Source of the DNA: Enterobacter sp. EA-1
Lineage (GTDB): Bacteria; Pseudomonadota; Gammaproteobacteria; Enterobacterales; Enterobacteriaceae
Assembly: GCA_002886105.1 (NCBI GenBank)
Contig: CP025776.1
Coordinates: forward strand, 434,001 to 498,000
Direction of reading: 5' to 3'
Length of the DNA stretch: 64,000 nucleotides
Shown here one piece after another: positions 27,084-36,732 of the stretch. The notes beneath the pieces are model-generated. The model did no database searches, was not told the DNA's origin, and saw only the letters and a program-made list of their open reading frames with translations. Numbering within the stretch: the stretch's first letter is position 1; each line of letters begins with the position of its first letter. A program made the position numbers and the translations under genes.

Positions 27084-27955
27084 CTATTTGATCTTTTCCC
27101 TTCCATCAGCCGTTGCACCAGCGGCGTCATAATCAGCTCCATCGCCAGCCCCATCTTGCCGCCCGGCACTACCAGCGTGTCCATATGGGAAATAAACGAG
27201 CCCTGCAACATGGCCAGTAACCACGGGTAATCAATCCCTTCCAGATTACGGAAATGGATCACCACAAAACTCCTCATCCAGCGAGGGAATGCCTTTTGCC
27301 GCAAACGGGTTTGAGGTATCGACGGTCGGGACGCGCTGGAAGTTAATATGGGTGCGGGAAAATTGCGGGGTGATGAAGTTGATATAGTCCTCCATTGAGC
27401 GCACGACGGAATCCATTACCGCTTCACGGGAATGCCCGCGTTCGCTGGTATCGCGCACCAGCTTTTGGATCCACCTGTGCTAACAATCGGCACCACACCG
27501 ACCAGCAAATCCACATAGCGCGACACGTCATGCTGCGGCGTCACAACACCGCCGTGCAGCCCTTCGTAAAACAGTACATCCGTGGGTTCAGGCAACGGTT
27601 GCCGGGGGGTAAACGTACCCGGCACCTGATTCCACGGTACGGCTTCATCGTAGGTATGGAGATATTTTCGTGCCCTCGGCCTTTGCCGGTCTGCCCATAT
27701 TCGCTAAAGGTTTGCTCCAGCAGCCCAAAAGTCATTCGCTTCCGGGCCAAAGTAGCTGATATGCCGCCCAAGATCGCGGGCTTTACGGATCGCCATATCC
27801 ATTTCCGGACGGGTATAGCGATGAAAACTGTCGCCTTCCACCTCGGCGGCCTGCATACCAAGCTGGGCGAAGATTTTACGGAAGGCGAGGCTGGTGGTGG
27901 TGGTTCCCGCACCGCTGGAACCGGTGACGGCAATAACCGGGTGTTTGGCGGACAT
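27084..27955 (-). CDS. prkB: PrkB, phosphoribulokinase-family protein (frameshifted)
   Basis: A P-loop kinase related to phosphoribulokinase; its role in non-autotrophs is unclear. The start at 27955 (MSAKHPVIAVTGSSGAGTTT) is chosen by family alignment. An in-frame ATG seven codons upstream is less likely. GDSFHRYTRPEMDMAIRKAR, DVLFYEGLHGGVVTPQHDV, GHSREAVMDSVVRSMEDYIN and VVPGGKMGLAMELIM are characteristic. Slips near 27728, 27690, 27630, 27475 and 27265 break it. One A missing near 27098 hides the stop, so the true ending is MEGKKIK with TAG at 27084-27086. The length of 290 residues matches. Confidence 0.9.
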
Positions 27956-28010
27956 AGCAACTCCCTGAATCAACAATTGTTTTCAGTATAGCCAGCCGCC
28001 CTGCACCCTG

Positions 28011-28231
28011 TTAGTCCCGGAACTGCCCGCGCGGCATAATATTTACCGTCTCGTGCAGCTCAGACCACACCAGCACGGCTTCACCGTGTTGCAGTTGCCG
28101 TTTAACGTCGGCGACCTTTTGTTCAAGCGAACGTTCATGTTCACCATAATCGGTGCCTTCGCGCAAGACAAAGCCTCTCAAATGAGATTATCCAGCGTTT
28201 CGGTTGCGATATCTTGCCGGGGAATGATCAT
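28011..28231 (-). CDS. yheU: YheU family protein (frameshifted)
   Basis: A small conserved protein of about 72 residues (UPF0270), function unknown. The start at 28231 overlaps the yheT stop by 4 bases and reads [16 protein letters not shown]. Two extra bases near 28177-28190 then break the frame. The other frame gives [20 protein letters not shown], and the last part reads [17 protein letters not shown] with stop at 28011-28013. Confidence 0.85.
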
Positions 28232-29249
28232 TTGGACTCCAGATATGCGGACAGCCAGTCCGGAATGCGCGTTTCGAGCCACATTTCCGGGTGGCGTAAT
28301 GTTCCGCCGACAAAACCGACATGACCCCCGTGTTCCGGTCAATTGATACTCAATGTTCGCCGGCAAATGCCCGGCATCCGGGATCACGTTATGATCCATA
28401 AACGGATCGTCTTTGGCGTGAATGATCAGCGTCGGTTTGCGAATATCCGGCAGTACCGGCATTGCGCTACAGCGGCGATAGTAGTCCAGCGCGTCGGCAA
28501 AGCCGTGGATTTTCGCGGTGATCAAATCGTCAAACTCGCGGATGCGCCGCACTTTGCGCAGTGCCGACAGCGTTAACGGTAGCGAGCCCGGGTAAGCACG
28601 TAATTTCCGCGCAGCGTTGGCTTTCAACAAGTTCAGCAGGTAGCGCTGATAAACGCGGGAGAACCCTTTATCCATGTGGTAGCTACACGCTTCCAGCACC
28701 AGCGGCGCTGACACAATCACCGCTGCATCGACCGGCAGGTTGTCATCGGCTTTCGCCAGCAGGCAGCCGAGCATGTTGCCGCCCAGAGAGTAACCGACTG
28801 CCGCCGTCGGCGCTGCGCCGAACGTCTGGCGCAGCCAGTGCAAAAACCAGTGCCATCTTCGGTTTCACCGGAGTGATAGATGCGGTTGAGACGATTAGGG
28901 ATGCCGCTACAGCCGCGGAAATGCATCACCACGCCCAGCTAGCCGCGCTGCCCCCGGCGGCATGAACCAGACCGTGGGCGTAAGGGCTGTGCAGGCTGCC
29001 TTCAAGACCATGAAACACCACCAAACGCGGTTTATGCCGCGCCTGATACGGCTCTTCACTCCGTGCGAGATCAACAAAATCGCCATCCGGCAGTTCAAGG
29101 CGCTGCCACCACGGCTCAAACTGCAGGCGACGACGTAAAAGACGTGGCAGCATCGTTTGTAGATGCGGATTGCGCGCACCCGGCATCGGATGAAAGTTGT
29201 GCGCGTCTCCCTGATTTTCAAGGAAATTTGCCGGTGTAATATCTGCCAT
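28228..29249 (-). CDS. yheT: YheT, alpha/beta hydrolase-fold protein (frameshifted)
   Basis: A predicted hydrolase of about 340 residues; substrate not established to my knowledge. The start at 29249 reads MADITPANFLENQGDAHNFH. It continues HLQTMLPRLLRRRLQFEPWW, LVVFHGLEGSLHSPYAHGLV and VVMHFRGCSG. The nucleophile elbow is AVGYSLGGNMLGCLLAK (GxSxG). AKDDPFMDHNVIP carries the acid and the HVGFIGG-like end supplies the His. Slips lie near 28940, 28845, 28340 and 28300. yheU follows with a 4-base overlap. In E. coli yheS immediately precedes yheT; here 13.8 kb of other genes intervene. Confidence 0.9.
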
Positions 29250-29427
29250 CTTAATAAAAAATTTAAGTTAATAGACGGTTATTATACTTGCTAACAATTG
29301 GGCTGTTTAATACTTTGCTGCTGTTGTAACGTATTAGCCTTTACAGACAGCCTTATAAAGACTCAAGAAAACCAGCGATTACATAAGATTACCGCTGTCT
29401 GCCATTTACCCATTGAGGACGTATTGG

Positions 29428-30552
29428 ATGACGGAAAATACCTCGCTTGACCTCGCAGCACCGCAGCAAGTAAACCAGTCGATGAATGACCTGCCCGGCA
29501 GTGAACATTTAACCCCGGCGGATCACGCGCAAATCCAGCATATTGTCGAAGAGATCAATATTAACGACCCGGCATTTTCGTTGGGCTTCGGCGCAAAAAC
29601 CATGAACAGCATCTCGCAGTTCTCCGACTCCCTGATGCAGGAAGTGCGGGCAAAAGATGCGGGCATTATCGGTACGCAACTGACCGAGCTGCTGCAAAAA
29701 ATCAAAGGGGTGGATATCAGCGCCTTTGAGCAAAAACCGGGCTTTCTCGCCTCGCTGCCGCTGCTGGGATCGCTGTTTAACCGCATTGAGCGCACGCTGC
29801 TGGAGTACCAGACGCTGTCTCAGCAGGTGGAAAGCATTACCGCAAAGCTGAATGACGCGATGGTTGATCTGCTGCGTAATATTTCGGTGCTTGAGACCCT
29901 CTTTGAGCGTAACCGCGAGGTTTTTCAGCAAATCACGCTGCACATTATTGCCGGTAAGCAAAAGCTGGAGCAGATAAAACAGGAACGAACTGCCCGCGTT
30001 GCAGGCGCAGGCTGCATCGGACCCGATGAATGCGCAGCGCGTGCGCGATCTGCTGGAAGGCATTCAGCGCTTTGAGCGTCGCCTGCATGATTTGATGGTA
30101 TCGCGCACGATTGCGATGCAGTCCGCCCCGCAAATTCGCCTGATGCAGAGCAACAGCCAGTCACTGGCAGAAAAGATCCAGAGCAGCATTCTTTCCACCA
30201 TTCCGGTATGGAAAAGCCAGATAGCGCTGGCCATGTCGCTGCAAACCCAGCGTCAGGCGGCGAAACTGCAAAAAGAGGTGGCGGATACCACCAATGATTT
30301 ACTGCGCCGCAATGCGGAAATGCTGCAAACCGGCACGCTGGAAACGGCGCGTGAGGTGGAGCGGTCAGTGGTGGATATCGACACCCTGCGCGATGTGCAG
30401 TCGCGGTTGCTGAGCACCATCGAAGAGTCGGTGAAAATTGCGACTGACGCGCGTCAACGTCGGTCTGAAGTAGAAAAGAGCTCCTCACAATGGAAAACGA
30501 TCTGCGTACCCGTCTGGCCTCCATCGCCAGCGGAACGGCGGGCCAGCAGTAA
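29428..30552 (+). CDS. TelA/KlaA-like toxic-anion-resistance family protein (frameshifted)
   Basis: A protein of about 374 residues resembling the TelA family (Pfam PF05816), linked by name to tellurite resistance but of unknown biochemistry. ATG at 29428 has GAGGA 7-8 bases upstream; an in-frame TTG at 29413 is an alternative. The sequence is largely helical, with GFGAKTMNSISQFSDSLMQE, LASLPLLGSLFNRIERTL and VLETLFERNREVFQQITLHI. After a slip near 29985 come FERRLHDLMVSRTIAMQSAP, IRLMQSNSQSLAEKIQSSIL and TIPVWKSQIALAMSLQTQRQ, the last being a hallmark of the family. A slip near 30480 precedes the end (LRTRLASIASGTAGQQ). The XpaC-like gene follows. Confidence 0.85.
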
Positions 30553-30565
30553 GCAGGAAGAGACC

Positions 30566-31545
30566 ATGCTCGAGAAAATCACACACTCGCTGGATGCCTA
30601 TTACAGCAACCGTTTGAACCGTATCACCGCCCGGATACTGATGTTTGTCGCAGGCTTGTTATATTCCGCCTACTCAGCCCGTTTCGCCACGCAGGTGGAT
30701 ACCGAATTGGGGAAAGATGTGGGGGACTCGCAGCCTGCTTTGCGGTGGTGAACTGGTTTGGTTTTATTCTGCTGGGCCGCACGCTGTTCTTTGATCGCAT
30801 TGCGCTGGTTGTGGGGGCGTTGGCCGGCCTTTTCTGGCTTTTGGTGGGAGATGCCATCGCGCTGCCATTTTGGGCGGGGAATGATGGCGATGCTCGTGCA
30901 TCTCTATCGGGGCTGGGGACGGCTTAGCAACATCCATGTGCTGTATGTATTTTTAATGATTATGTCTATATCGATGTACCGGCAGGTCTATGAATACAGT
31001 GCGCATCCCGTCTACCTTGCATTCTTCGCGTTGCTCTTTGTCGGCTATCTCCTGTATGCGTGGTCACTGAAGATTGCCGCGCGTAAACGTGAAGTCCAAC
31101 TGGCGATTCTTGCGGAAGCCGAAAAGCGCAACAAACAGCCGCCGAAGCGGATCAGTTGCTGGCGCAGCGCATCGCGAGCACTGGAAAAAAGAGAGGGCTG
31201 CCCGCTCCGCTACTGGCTGAACTGGCGCAGATTACTGCGTCAGCGCGCCAGATCCTGCAATGCATGGAAACAGACAAAGGGATGAAGTGCCGGGGCGGCG
31301 TTTTTAGACCGGTATCTGCCCGGTGTTGAAATGATTGTCACCCGGTGGGCAGACCCTTTCGGAACAATTGCTCGACGACCAACAGCGGCAAAAGTCGGTA
31401 GAAGAGCAACTGGAGATGATGCGACGCTTAAGAAGCGCGTTTCATCAGCAACACCGGTGCGCTGCTGGAAAACGACGCTGATGATCTCAATTCTGAACTC
31501 AAAACGCTGGACAAACTTCTCAAAACAGACGGCTATGTGAAGTGA
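30566..31545 (+). CDS. XpaC-like membrane protein paired with TelA (frameshifted)
   Basis: About 326 residues, similar to the XpaC family (PF10112, named from 5-bromo-4-chloroindolyl phosphate hydrolysis), which often neighbours TelA. ATG at 30566 is 14 bases after the TelA-like stop. Four hydrophobic stretches are visible: ILMFVAGLLYSAYSA, WFGFILLGRTLFFDRIALVV with GALAGLFWLLVGDAIAL, IHVLYVFLMIMSISM and VYLAFFALLFVGYLLYAWSL. A charged helical tail follows (AARKREVQLAILAEAEKRN), then RFLDRYLPGVEMIV, LLDDQQRQKSVEEQLEMMRR and LKTLDKLLKTDGYVK. Slips near 30725, 30880, 31140, 31285, 31350 and 31445 are needed to join these. Confidence 0.72.
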
Positions 31546-31582
31546 TCGGGTCTCTGCACCTGCGCGATTGCGGGTGCAGACA

Positions 31583-32306
31583 TTAGCCATCCGCTAGTAA
31601 ATTGCGCGAAAACAGGTGGATATCCACATCCGGTTTGCGCCGCCACAGCCGCTTTTCGCGCCCCGGTCGCCACACTTTCCCCGGTTTCTTCCAAACATGC
31701 CGGACGCTTCAAAACGGCGGATCAGACTCTTACGCTGGATGGGCTGGCCAAGAATAATCTCGGTCGCCTCCTCTGGAGTTGCGTCTGCGTAAAGGTTTCC
31801 GGCAGACAGTAAACCGGCAGCAGCGAGTACATGGTTTTCTGTCGTAGCCGGTGCTGCGCCGCCTGAATGATATCCCGATGATCGAAAGCCAGCTCATACT
31901 GGTCCAGTTCGCTGACCGGCACCCATTTGGCATTGCTGACGCTGGCAATATGCGGTGCGCAAGAAACCCACGAGATCAGGGCAAACCGGTGCAACGGTCA
32001 GGCTCCAGCCGCGCGGGTCGCGCTGCGGGCCGGAGAAGGTATCCAGTTGTTCAAGCCGGAGGGAGAGACGCCGGTTTTCTCGGTCAGTTTACGCAGCGCC
32101 GTGGCGCGAGTGGAATCGTCCTTCGCCATATCAATAAAACCACCGGGTAACCCCCAGCGGCCTTGTTGCGGCTGGCTGGCGCGCTCAACCAACAACACGC
32201 AAAGCACCTGCTGATGCAGGGTAAACAACACACTGTCGACCGTCACCAAAGGTGAAGGAAAACGGCTGGCATCATAAGAGTCCAGATACTCTGCTTCGCT
32301 GATCAT
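31583..32306 (-). CDS. nrtR: NrtR-type Nudix-related transcriptional regulator (frameshifted)
   Basis: Regulators of this family sense ADP-ribose or related NAD metabolites and repress NAD genes. The start at 32306 reads MISEAEYLDSYDASRFPSPL. The N-terminal Nudix fold (LCVLLVERASQPQQGRWGLP) carries a degenerate box: after LPGGF the catalytic REL-x-EE is replaced by RKLTEKTG. That suits a sensor rather than a hydrolase. The C-terminal part reads KSLIRRFEASGMFEETGE and REKRLWRRKPDVDIHLFS, a winged helix as in NrtR. Slips lie near 32045, 31985, 31770 and 31690. It is divergent from the prs-like gene and nadV, the expected target genes. Confidence 0.83.
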
Positions 32307-32440
32307 CGCTTACTCGCTTAATTTCACACGCCCCAAGTTTATCAGCCTGCCGAAGTGCGGCAAGCTAACTTTTAATCTGTTATTTTTCAGACTGTTATCT
32401 TCTTTCTGCATTACACAGACAAAAATGCTTGCACTAATAG

Positions 32441-32453
32441 TGTCTTATAGACA
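32441..32453. promoter_or_regulatory. Operator palindrome 1, probable NrtR site
   Basis: TGTCTTATAGACA: perfect 5-base arms around TAT, with partial extension into the flanks. It lies 46-58 bases upstream of the prs-like start codon and just downstream of TTGCAC (32429-32434), a possible -35 element. Confidence 0.7.
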
Positions 32454-32463
32454 ATATTAAAAG

Positions 32464-32476
32464 TGTCCAAGGGACA
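32464..32476. promoter_or_regulatory. Operator palindrome 2, probable NrtR site
   Basis: TGTCCAAGGGACA: perfect 5-base arms around AAG. It shares the AGTGTC start and the GACA end with the site 23 bases upstream. It lies 22 bases before the prs-like start codon, so it could block elongation as well as initiation. Confidence 0.7.
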
Positions 32477-32498
32477 TAATTAAATGAATGTGAGGTGA

Positions 32499-33362
32499 AT
32501 GATGGCGAGCAGAATTGCGTTGTTTATGGATAATCAGCAGGTTGATATTACGCACGGCGTTTTTCCGGATGGTGCAGTATGGCTGAAAGTCACCGGTACG
32601 CTGCCATCCTTCGCCCGCGTTATGCGTATCCGTATGGCCGCCATGCGGGATATGAACGATTTTATGCTGCTGGCGCAGTTGGTCGAGGCGGTACGCCATG
32701 TTGCAGATATCAACATCAGCCATCTGGAACTGGCACGGCTGCCATGGGCGCGTCAGGACCGGCATATGGTGGCAGGCGACAGCTTTGCGCTGAAAGTCTT
32801 CGCTAACCAGCTGAACACGCTGAATTTCGACAAAGTGTTTATCCTCGATCCGCACAGCGATGCCGCCGCCGCAGCCATTCATCACTGTGTCGCCATTGCT
32901 CAGGAAACCTGCCTGTTACAGAGCGAAACGCTGCGCCGCGCCATCCGTCAGGGCGAACTGATGCTGGTGGCGCCGGATGCGGGCGCTCTGAAGAAAATCC
33001 ACAACGTGGCGAAAGCCAGCGGCGCGCAGACGTACGCCATTCTGACGAAGGAGCGCGATGTGGCGACCGGTAATCTGACCGGGTTTGCGCTGGTCTCTGG
33101 CGATGTGGCAGGAAAAGACTTGCTGATTGTTGATGACCTCTGCGATGCAGGCGGCACGTTTATTGGCTCGGCTCAGGTACTGCGCGATGCGGGTGCCCGC
33201 AGCGTCAGTCTGTATGTTACGCACGGCGTCTTCTCCAAAGGTGTGGAGAACCTGCTCAACAACGGCATCGACGCCATTTACACCACCACGTCCTACGCCT
33301 CGCCTGAGCTTGCTGAGCCGCGGGTTGAACTGATCGACATTGACACCATTTTTCGTGCTTAA
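32499..33362 (+). CDS. Ribose-phosphate pyrophosphokinase homologue of the NAD-salvage operon
   Basis: An intact frame of 287 residues; ATG at 32499 and ATG at 32502 both follow GAGGTG, so the start is uncertain by one codon. It is a distant Prs relative that probably makes PRPP from ribose 5-phosphate and ATP. The PRPP-binding motif is LLIVDDLCDAGGTFIGSAQV. The flexible-loop lysine and arginine are in TKERDVATGNLTGFALV, and VFILDPHSDAAAAAIHHC replaces the usual histidine-rich loop. nadV begins 13 bases downstream. Its pairing with a PRPP-consuming enzyme suggests a dedicated supply rather than the housekeeping role of prsA. Confidence 0.88.
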   Translation: MMASRIALFMDNQQVDITHGVFPDGAVWLKVTGTLPSFARVMRIRMAAMRDMNDFMLLAQLVEAVRHVADINISHLELARLPWARQDRHMVAGDSFALKVFANQLNTLNFDKVFILDPHSDAAAAAIHHCVAIAQETCLLQSETLRRAIRQGELMLVAPDAGALKKIHNVAKASGAQTYAILTKERDVATGNLTGFALVSGDVAGKDLLIVDDLCDAGGTFIGSAQVLRDAGARSVSLYVTHGVFSKGVENLLNNGIDAIYTTTSYASPELAEPRVELIDIDTIFRA

Positions 33363-33375
33363 GGGAGATAACACC

Positions 33376-34870
33376 ATGAATATCAATCCAACTCGGCTAT
33401 CGACGGTTACAAAGTGTCGCACCGCGTGCAGTATCCGCAGGGGACAACGCAGGTTTACTCCAACTTTACCCCGCGCAGCGACCGCTTTTTCCAGTCGCCG
33501 GTGGCAGACGGCAAACTGGTGTTCTTTGGTCTGCAGGGGGTTCCTGCAATGGTTTATGGTCGATCTGTTTAACGACGGCTTTTTTGCCCGCCCGGAAGAG
33601 GACGTGGTGAACGAATACAAACAGGTGATGGATAGCTATCTCGGCAGGGATGCCGTGGCGGTGGATCACATTCGCGCGTTGCACCGCCACCGGGTTATCT
33701 GCCATTGCACATTAAGTCGCTGGATGAAGGCAGCAAAGTCCCGATGAAAGTGCCGGTTCTCACCATCACTAACACCCTCGATGAGTTTTTTCTGGCTGGT
33801 GAACTACCTCGGAAACGGTGCTCTCCGCCGAACTGTGGAAAGCCTCCACCAATGCCACCATTGCACACCACTACCGTAAGATTTGTGAACAGTGGGCGGC
33901 AAAAAACCTGTACGGATTTATCACACCGGATTTCCCAGTGTCATGACTTCTCATTTCGCGGTATGGCGGGTCTGCACGACACCGCGCAGGCCGGGCAGGG
34001 CACCTGCTGAGTTTTAAAGGGACCGACAGCATCCCGTCGCTGCTGTATGCCCGCGATCACTACACCGGTGGCGAAGAGTACTTCATTGGCGCCAGCATTC
34101 CGGCCACTGAACACAGCGTGATGTGTATGGGTGAACACGACCATGAAATCGAAACGTTCCGTCGCCTGATTGCCGATATTTATCCGCAGGGATTTGTGTC
34201 GATTGTCTCTGATACCCTCGGGACTACTGGCGCGTTCTGACGGAATATACCCGCGAGCTGAAACAGATCATTCTTGGCCGCGAAGGTCGTGTAGTGTTCC
34301 GTCCGGACAGCGGCGACCCGGTGGATATCCTCTGCGGTACTGGCGCGGATGACGACACCCGTCCCGAACGCAGCCCGGAAGAGAAAGGCTCTGTCGAAGT
34401 GCTGTGGGACATTTTTGGCGGCACGATCAACGACAAAGGCTACAAAGTGCTGGATCCGCACGTTGGTCTGATTTACGGCGACTCTATTACCTGGCGCGCG
34501 CCAATGAGATCCTGCGTCGTCTGGAGGCTAAAGGGTTTGCCAGTTCGAATGTGGTGTTCGGCGTAGGTTCTTTTACTTATCAGTACAACACCCGCGATAC
34601 CTTCGGTTTTGCCATGAAAGCCACCGGGGAGCGGTAAACGGCGCAGGGCGGATGATTTTTAAAGAGCCGAAAACCGATAACGGCCTGAAACGTTCGGCAC
34701 GTGGGTTATTGCGGGTAGAGCGAGACGCGCAGGGCGAACTGCAACTGCATGACGAGCAGAGCTGGGAGCAGGAGCAAGGCGGTGAACTGAAAACCCGCTT
34801 CCTTGATGGCAAGCTCTACCTGTCTGAACACTTCGAACAGATCCGCCAGCGTCTGGCCAGCCAGCGCTAA
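33376..34870 (+). CDS. nadV: Nicotinamide phosphoribosyltransferase NadV (frameshifted)
   Basis: Joins nicotinamide and PRPP to NMN, allowing NAD synthesis directly from nicotinamide. ATG at 33376 has GGGAGA before it. Family stretches: SHRVQYPQGTTQVYSNFTPR, PMKVPVLTITNT, SFRGMAGLHDTAQAG, LLSFKGTDSIPSLLYARDHY, IPATEHSVMCMGEHDHEIET, VFRPDSGDPVDI, DPHVGLIYGDSI and NVVFGVGSFTYQYNTRDTFG. The aspartate and arginine of the type II phosphoribosyltransferase active site are within these. Slips occur near 33390, 33540, 33680, 33800, 33905, 34000, 34228, 34490 and 34635. The length of about 497 residues fits NAMPT proteins. Confidence 0.9.
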
Positions 34871-35015
34871 TCTCTTCTGGCGGCGCATTCTGTGCCGCCA
34901 TAGATCGTTTTCCCGCCGCTGAAACTGATCCACATCACAGATTGTTTCTTTGATTATTACTCTCAGGCTAATGATTTAACGACCTCCTTAATTGATGCCT
35001 TTCTCACCAGAGCGC

Positions 35016-35031
35016 ACACTGAGTTCAGTGT
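35016..35031. promoter_or_regulatory. Palindrome upstream of mdcA, probable regulator site
   Basis: ACACTGAGTTCAGTGT has perfect 7-base arms around GT and is centred about 47 bases before the mdcA start codon. LysR proteins bind interrupted dyads, and mdcR at the far end of the operon is the natural candidate. The binding protein is inferred. Confidence 0.55.
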
Positions 35032-35070
35032 TAAGCAAATCAAAATGATGAGCTGAATCAGGAGGTTAAT

Positions 35071-36732
35071 AATGTTATCTGGGCAAACGCCAGCACGGGT
35101 ATGGAACACGCGGCGCAGCGAGAAACAGCGCCGCCTCGGCGTCCGTTCCTGTGCAGGGCAAGGTACTGCCGACCGGCGACCTTGTCGCCATGCTGGAAAA
35201 ACTGATCGCACCGGGCGACCGTGTGGTACTCGAAGGGAACAACCAGAAGCAGGCGGATTTCCTTTCCCGCTCTCTGGCTGAAGTCAACCCGCAAAAAGTG
35301 CACGACCTGCATATGATTATGCCAAGCGTCGGTCGCAGCGAACATCTTGATATCTTTGAAAAAGGCATCGCACGCAAACTCGATTTTTCCTTCTCTGGCA
35401 CTCAAAGCTTGCGCATTTCGCAACTGCTGGAAGACGGTCTGCTGGAAATCGGCGCGATCCACACTTACATCGAACTTTACTCCCGTCTGTATGTTGACCT
35501 GTGCCCCGAACGTGGCGCTGATTGCCGGTTACAAAGCGGACCGCAAAGGCAACCTGTACACCGGCCCGAGTACGGAAGATACCCCGGCGCTGGTTGAAGC
35601 GGCGGCCTTCCGCGACGGTATCGTCATTGCGCAGGTGAACGAACTGGTGGACGACGAGTGCGATCTGCCGCGTGTGGATATCCCCGGCTCGTGGATTGAC
35701 TACGTGGTTGTTGCTGACAAACCGTTCTTTATCGAACCGCTGTTCACCCGTGACCCGCGTCTGATTAAACAAGAACACATCCTGATGGCGATGATGGCGA
35801 TTAAAGGCATCTACGCGGAGCATCAGGTGCAGTCGCTGAACCACGGTATCGGTTTTAACACTGCGGCTATCGAACTGCTGCTGCCGACCTACGGCGAACA
35901 GCTCGGCCTGAAAGGCAAAATCTGTAAACACTGGACGCTGAACCCGCATCCGACGCTGATCCCGGCAATTGAAAGCGGCTGGGTGGAAAGCGTGCACTGC
36001 TTTGGTGGTGAACTGGGGATGGAAGAGTACATCCGTGCCCGTCCGGACGTGTTCTTCACCGGTGCTGACGGCTCCATGCGTTCCAACCGTGCCTTCTGCC
36101 AGTTAGCAGGCCAGTACGCGGTGGATATGTTTATCGGCTCCACCTTACAGATCGATGGCACCGGCAAACTCCTCCACCGTTACGCGTGGTCGCCTGTCCG
36201 GTTTTGGCGGCGCGCCGAACATGGGTCATGACCCGCATGGTCGTCGCCACGCTACCCCGGCATGGCTGAACATGATTACCGAACCTGACCCGATGCAACG
36301 CGGTAAAAAACTGGTAGTGCAGATGGTGGGAAACCTTCCGGTGCGGGCGCGAAACCGTCCTTTGTCGAGAAACTCGACGCCGTGGACGTGGCGAAATCCT
36401 CCGGTATGCCGCTGGCACCGGTAATGATTTATGGCGATGACGTTACCCATGTGCTGACCGAAGAGGGGATTGCTTACCTCTATCGTGCCGACAGTATGGA
36501 AGAGCGCCGCGCGATGGTTGCTGCGGTTGCCGGTATTACCGACATCGGTCTGGGTGTGGATGCCAAACGCGTCGCTGCGTTGCGCCAGAGCGGCAAAGTG
36601 GTGTACCCCGAAGATATGGGCATTCGCCGCACTGATGCGACCCGCTCGTTGCTGGCTGCCAGCAGCGTGGCTGACCTGGTGGAATGGTCCGGCGGTCTTT
36701 ACAACCCACCTGCGAAATTCCGGAGCTGGTAA
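35071..36732 (+). CDS. mdcA: Malonate decarboxylase alpha subunit, acetyl-S-ACP:malonate ACP transferase (frameshifted)
   Basis: Transfers malonate onto the acyl carrier protein MdcC, releasing acetate. ATG at 35071 follows CAGGAGG. The start reads MLSGQTPARVWNTRRSEKQR. Then come VLPTGDLVAMLEKLIAPGDR, DLHMIMPSVGRSEHLDIFEK, ALIAGYKADRKGNLYTGPST, VNELVDDECDLPRVDIPGSW, FTRDPRLIKQEHILMAMMAI and HCFGGELGMEEYIRARPDVF. The end is ASSVADLVEWSGGLYNPPAK. Slips lie near 35150, 35500, 36170, 36205, 36330 and 36370. The length of about 553 residues matches MdcA of Klebsiella. It is first in the mdc operon; the next gene overlaps its stop. Confidence 0.94.

Noticed and set aside
27956-27976. Upstream ATG at 27976 for prkB
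   Set aside because: It adds seven residues (MLIQGVA) absent from the family; ATG 27955 starts the conserved MSAKHPVIAVTG.
29413-29427. TTG at 29413 as the start of the TelA-like gene
   Set aside because: ATG 29428 has GAGGA at proper distance; the TTG has no ribosome site of its own.
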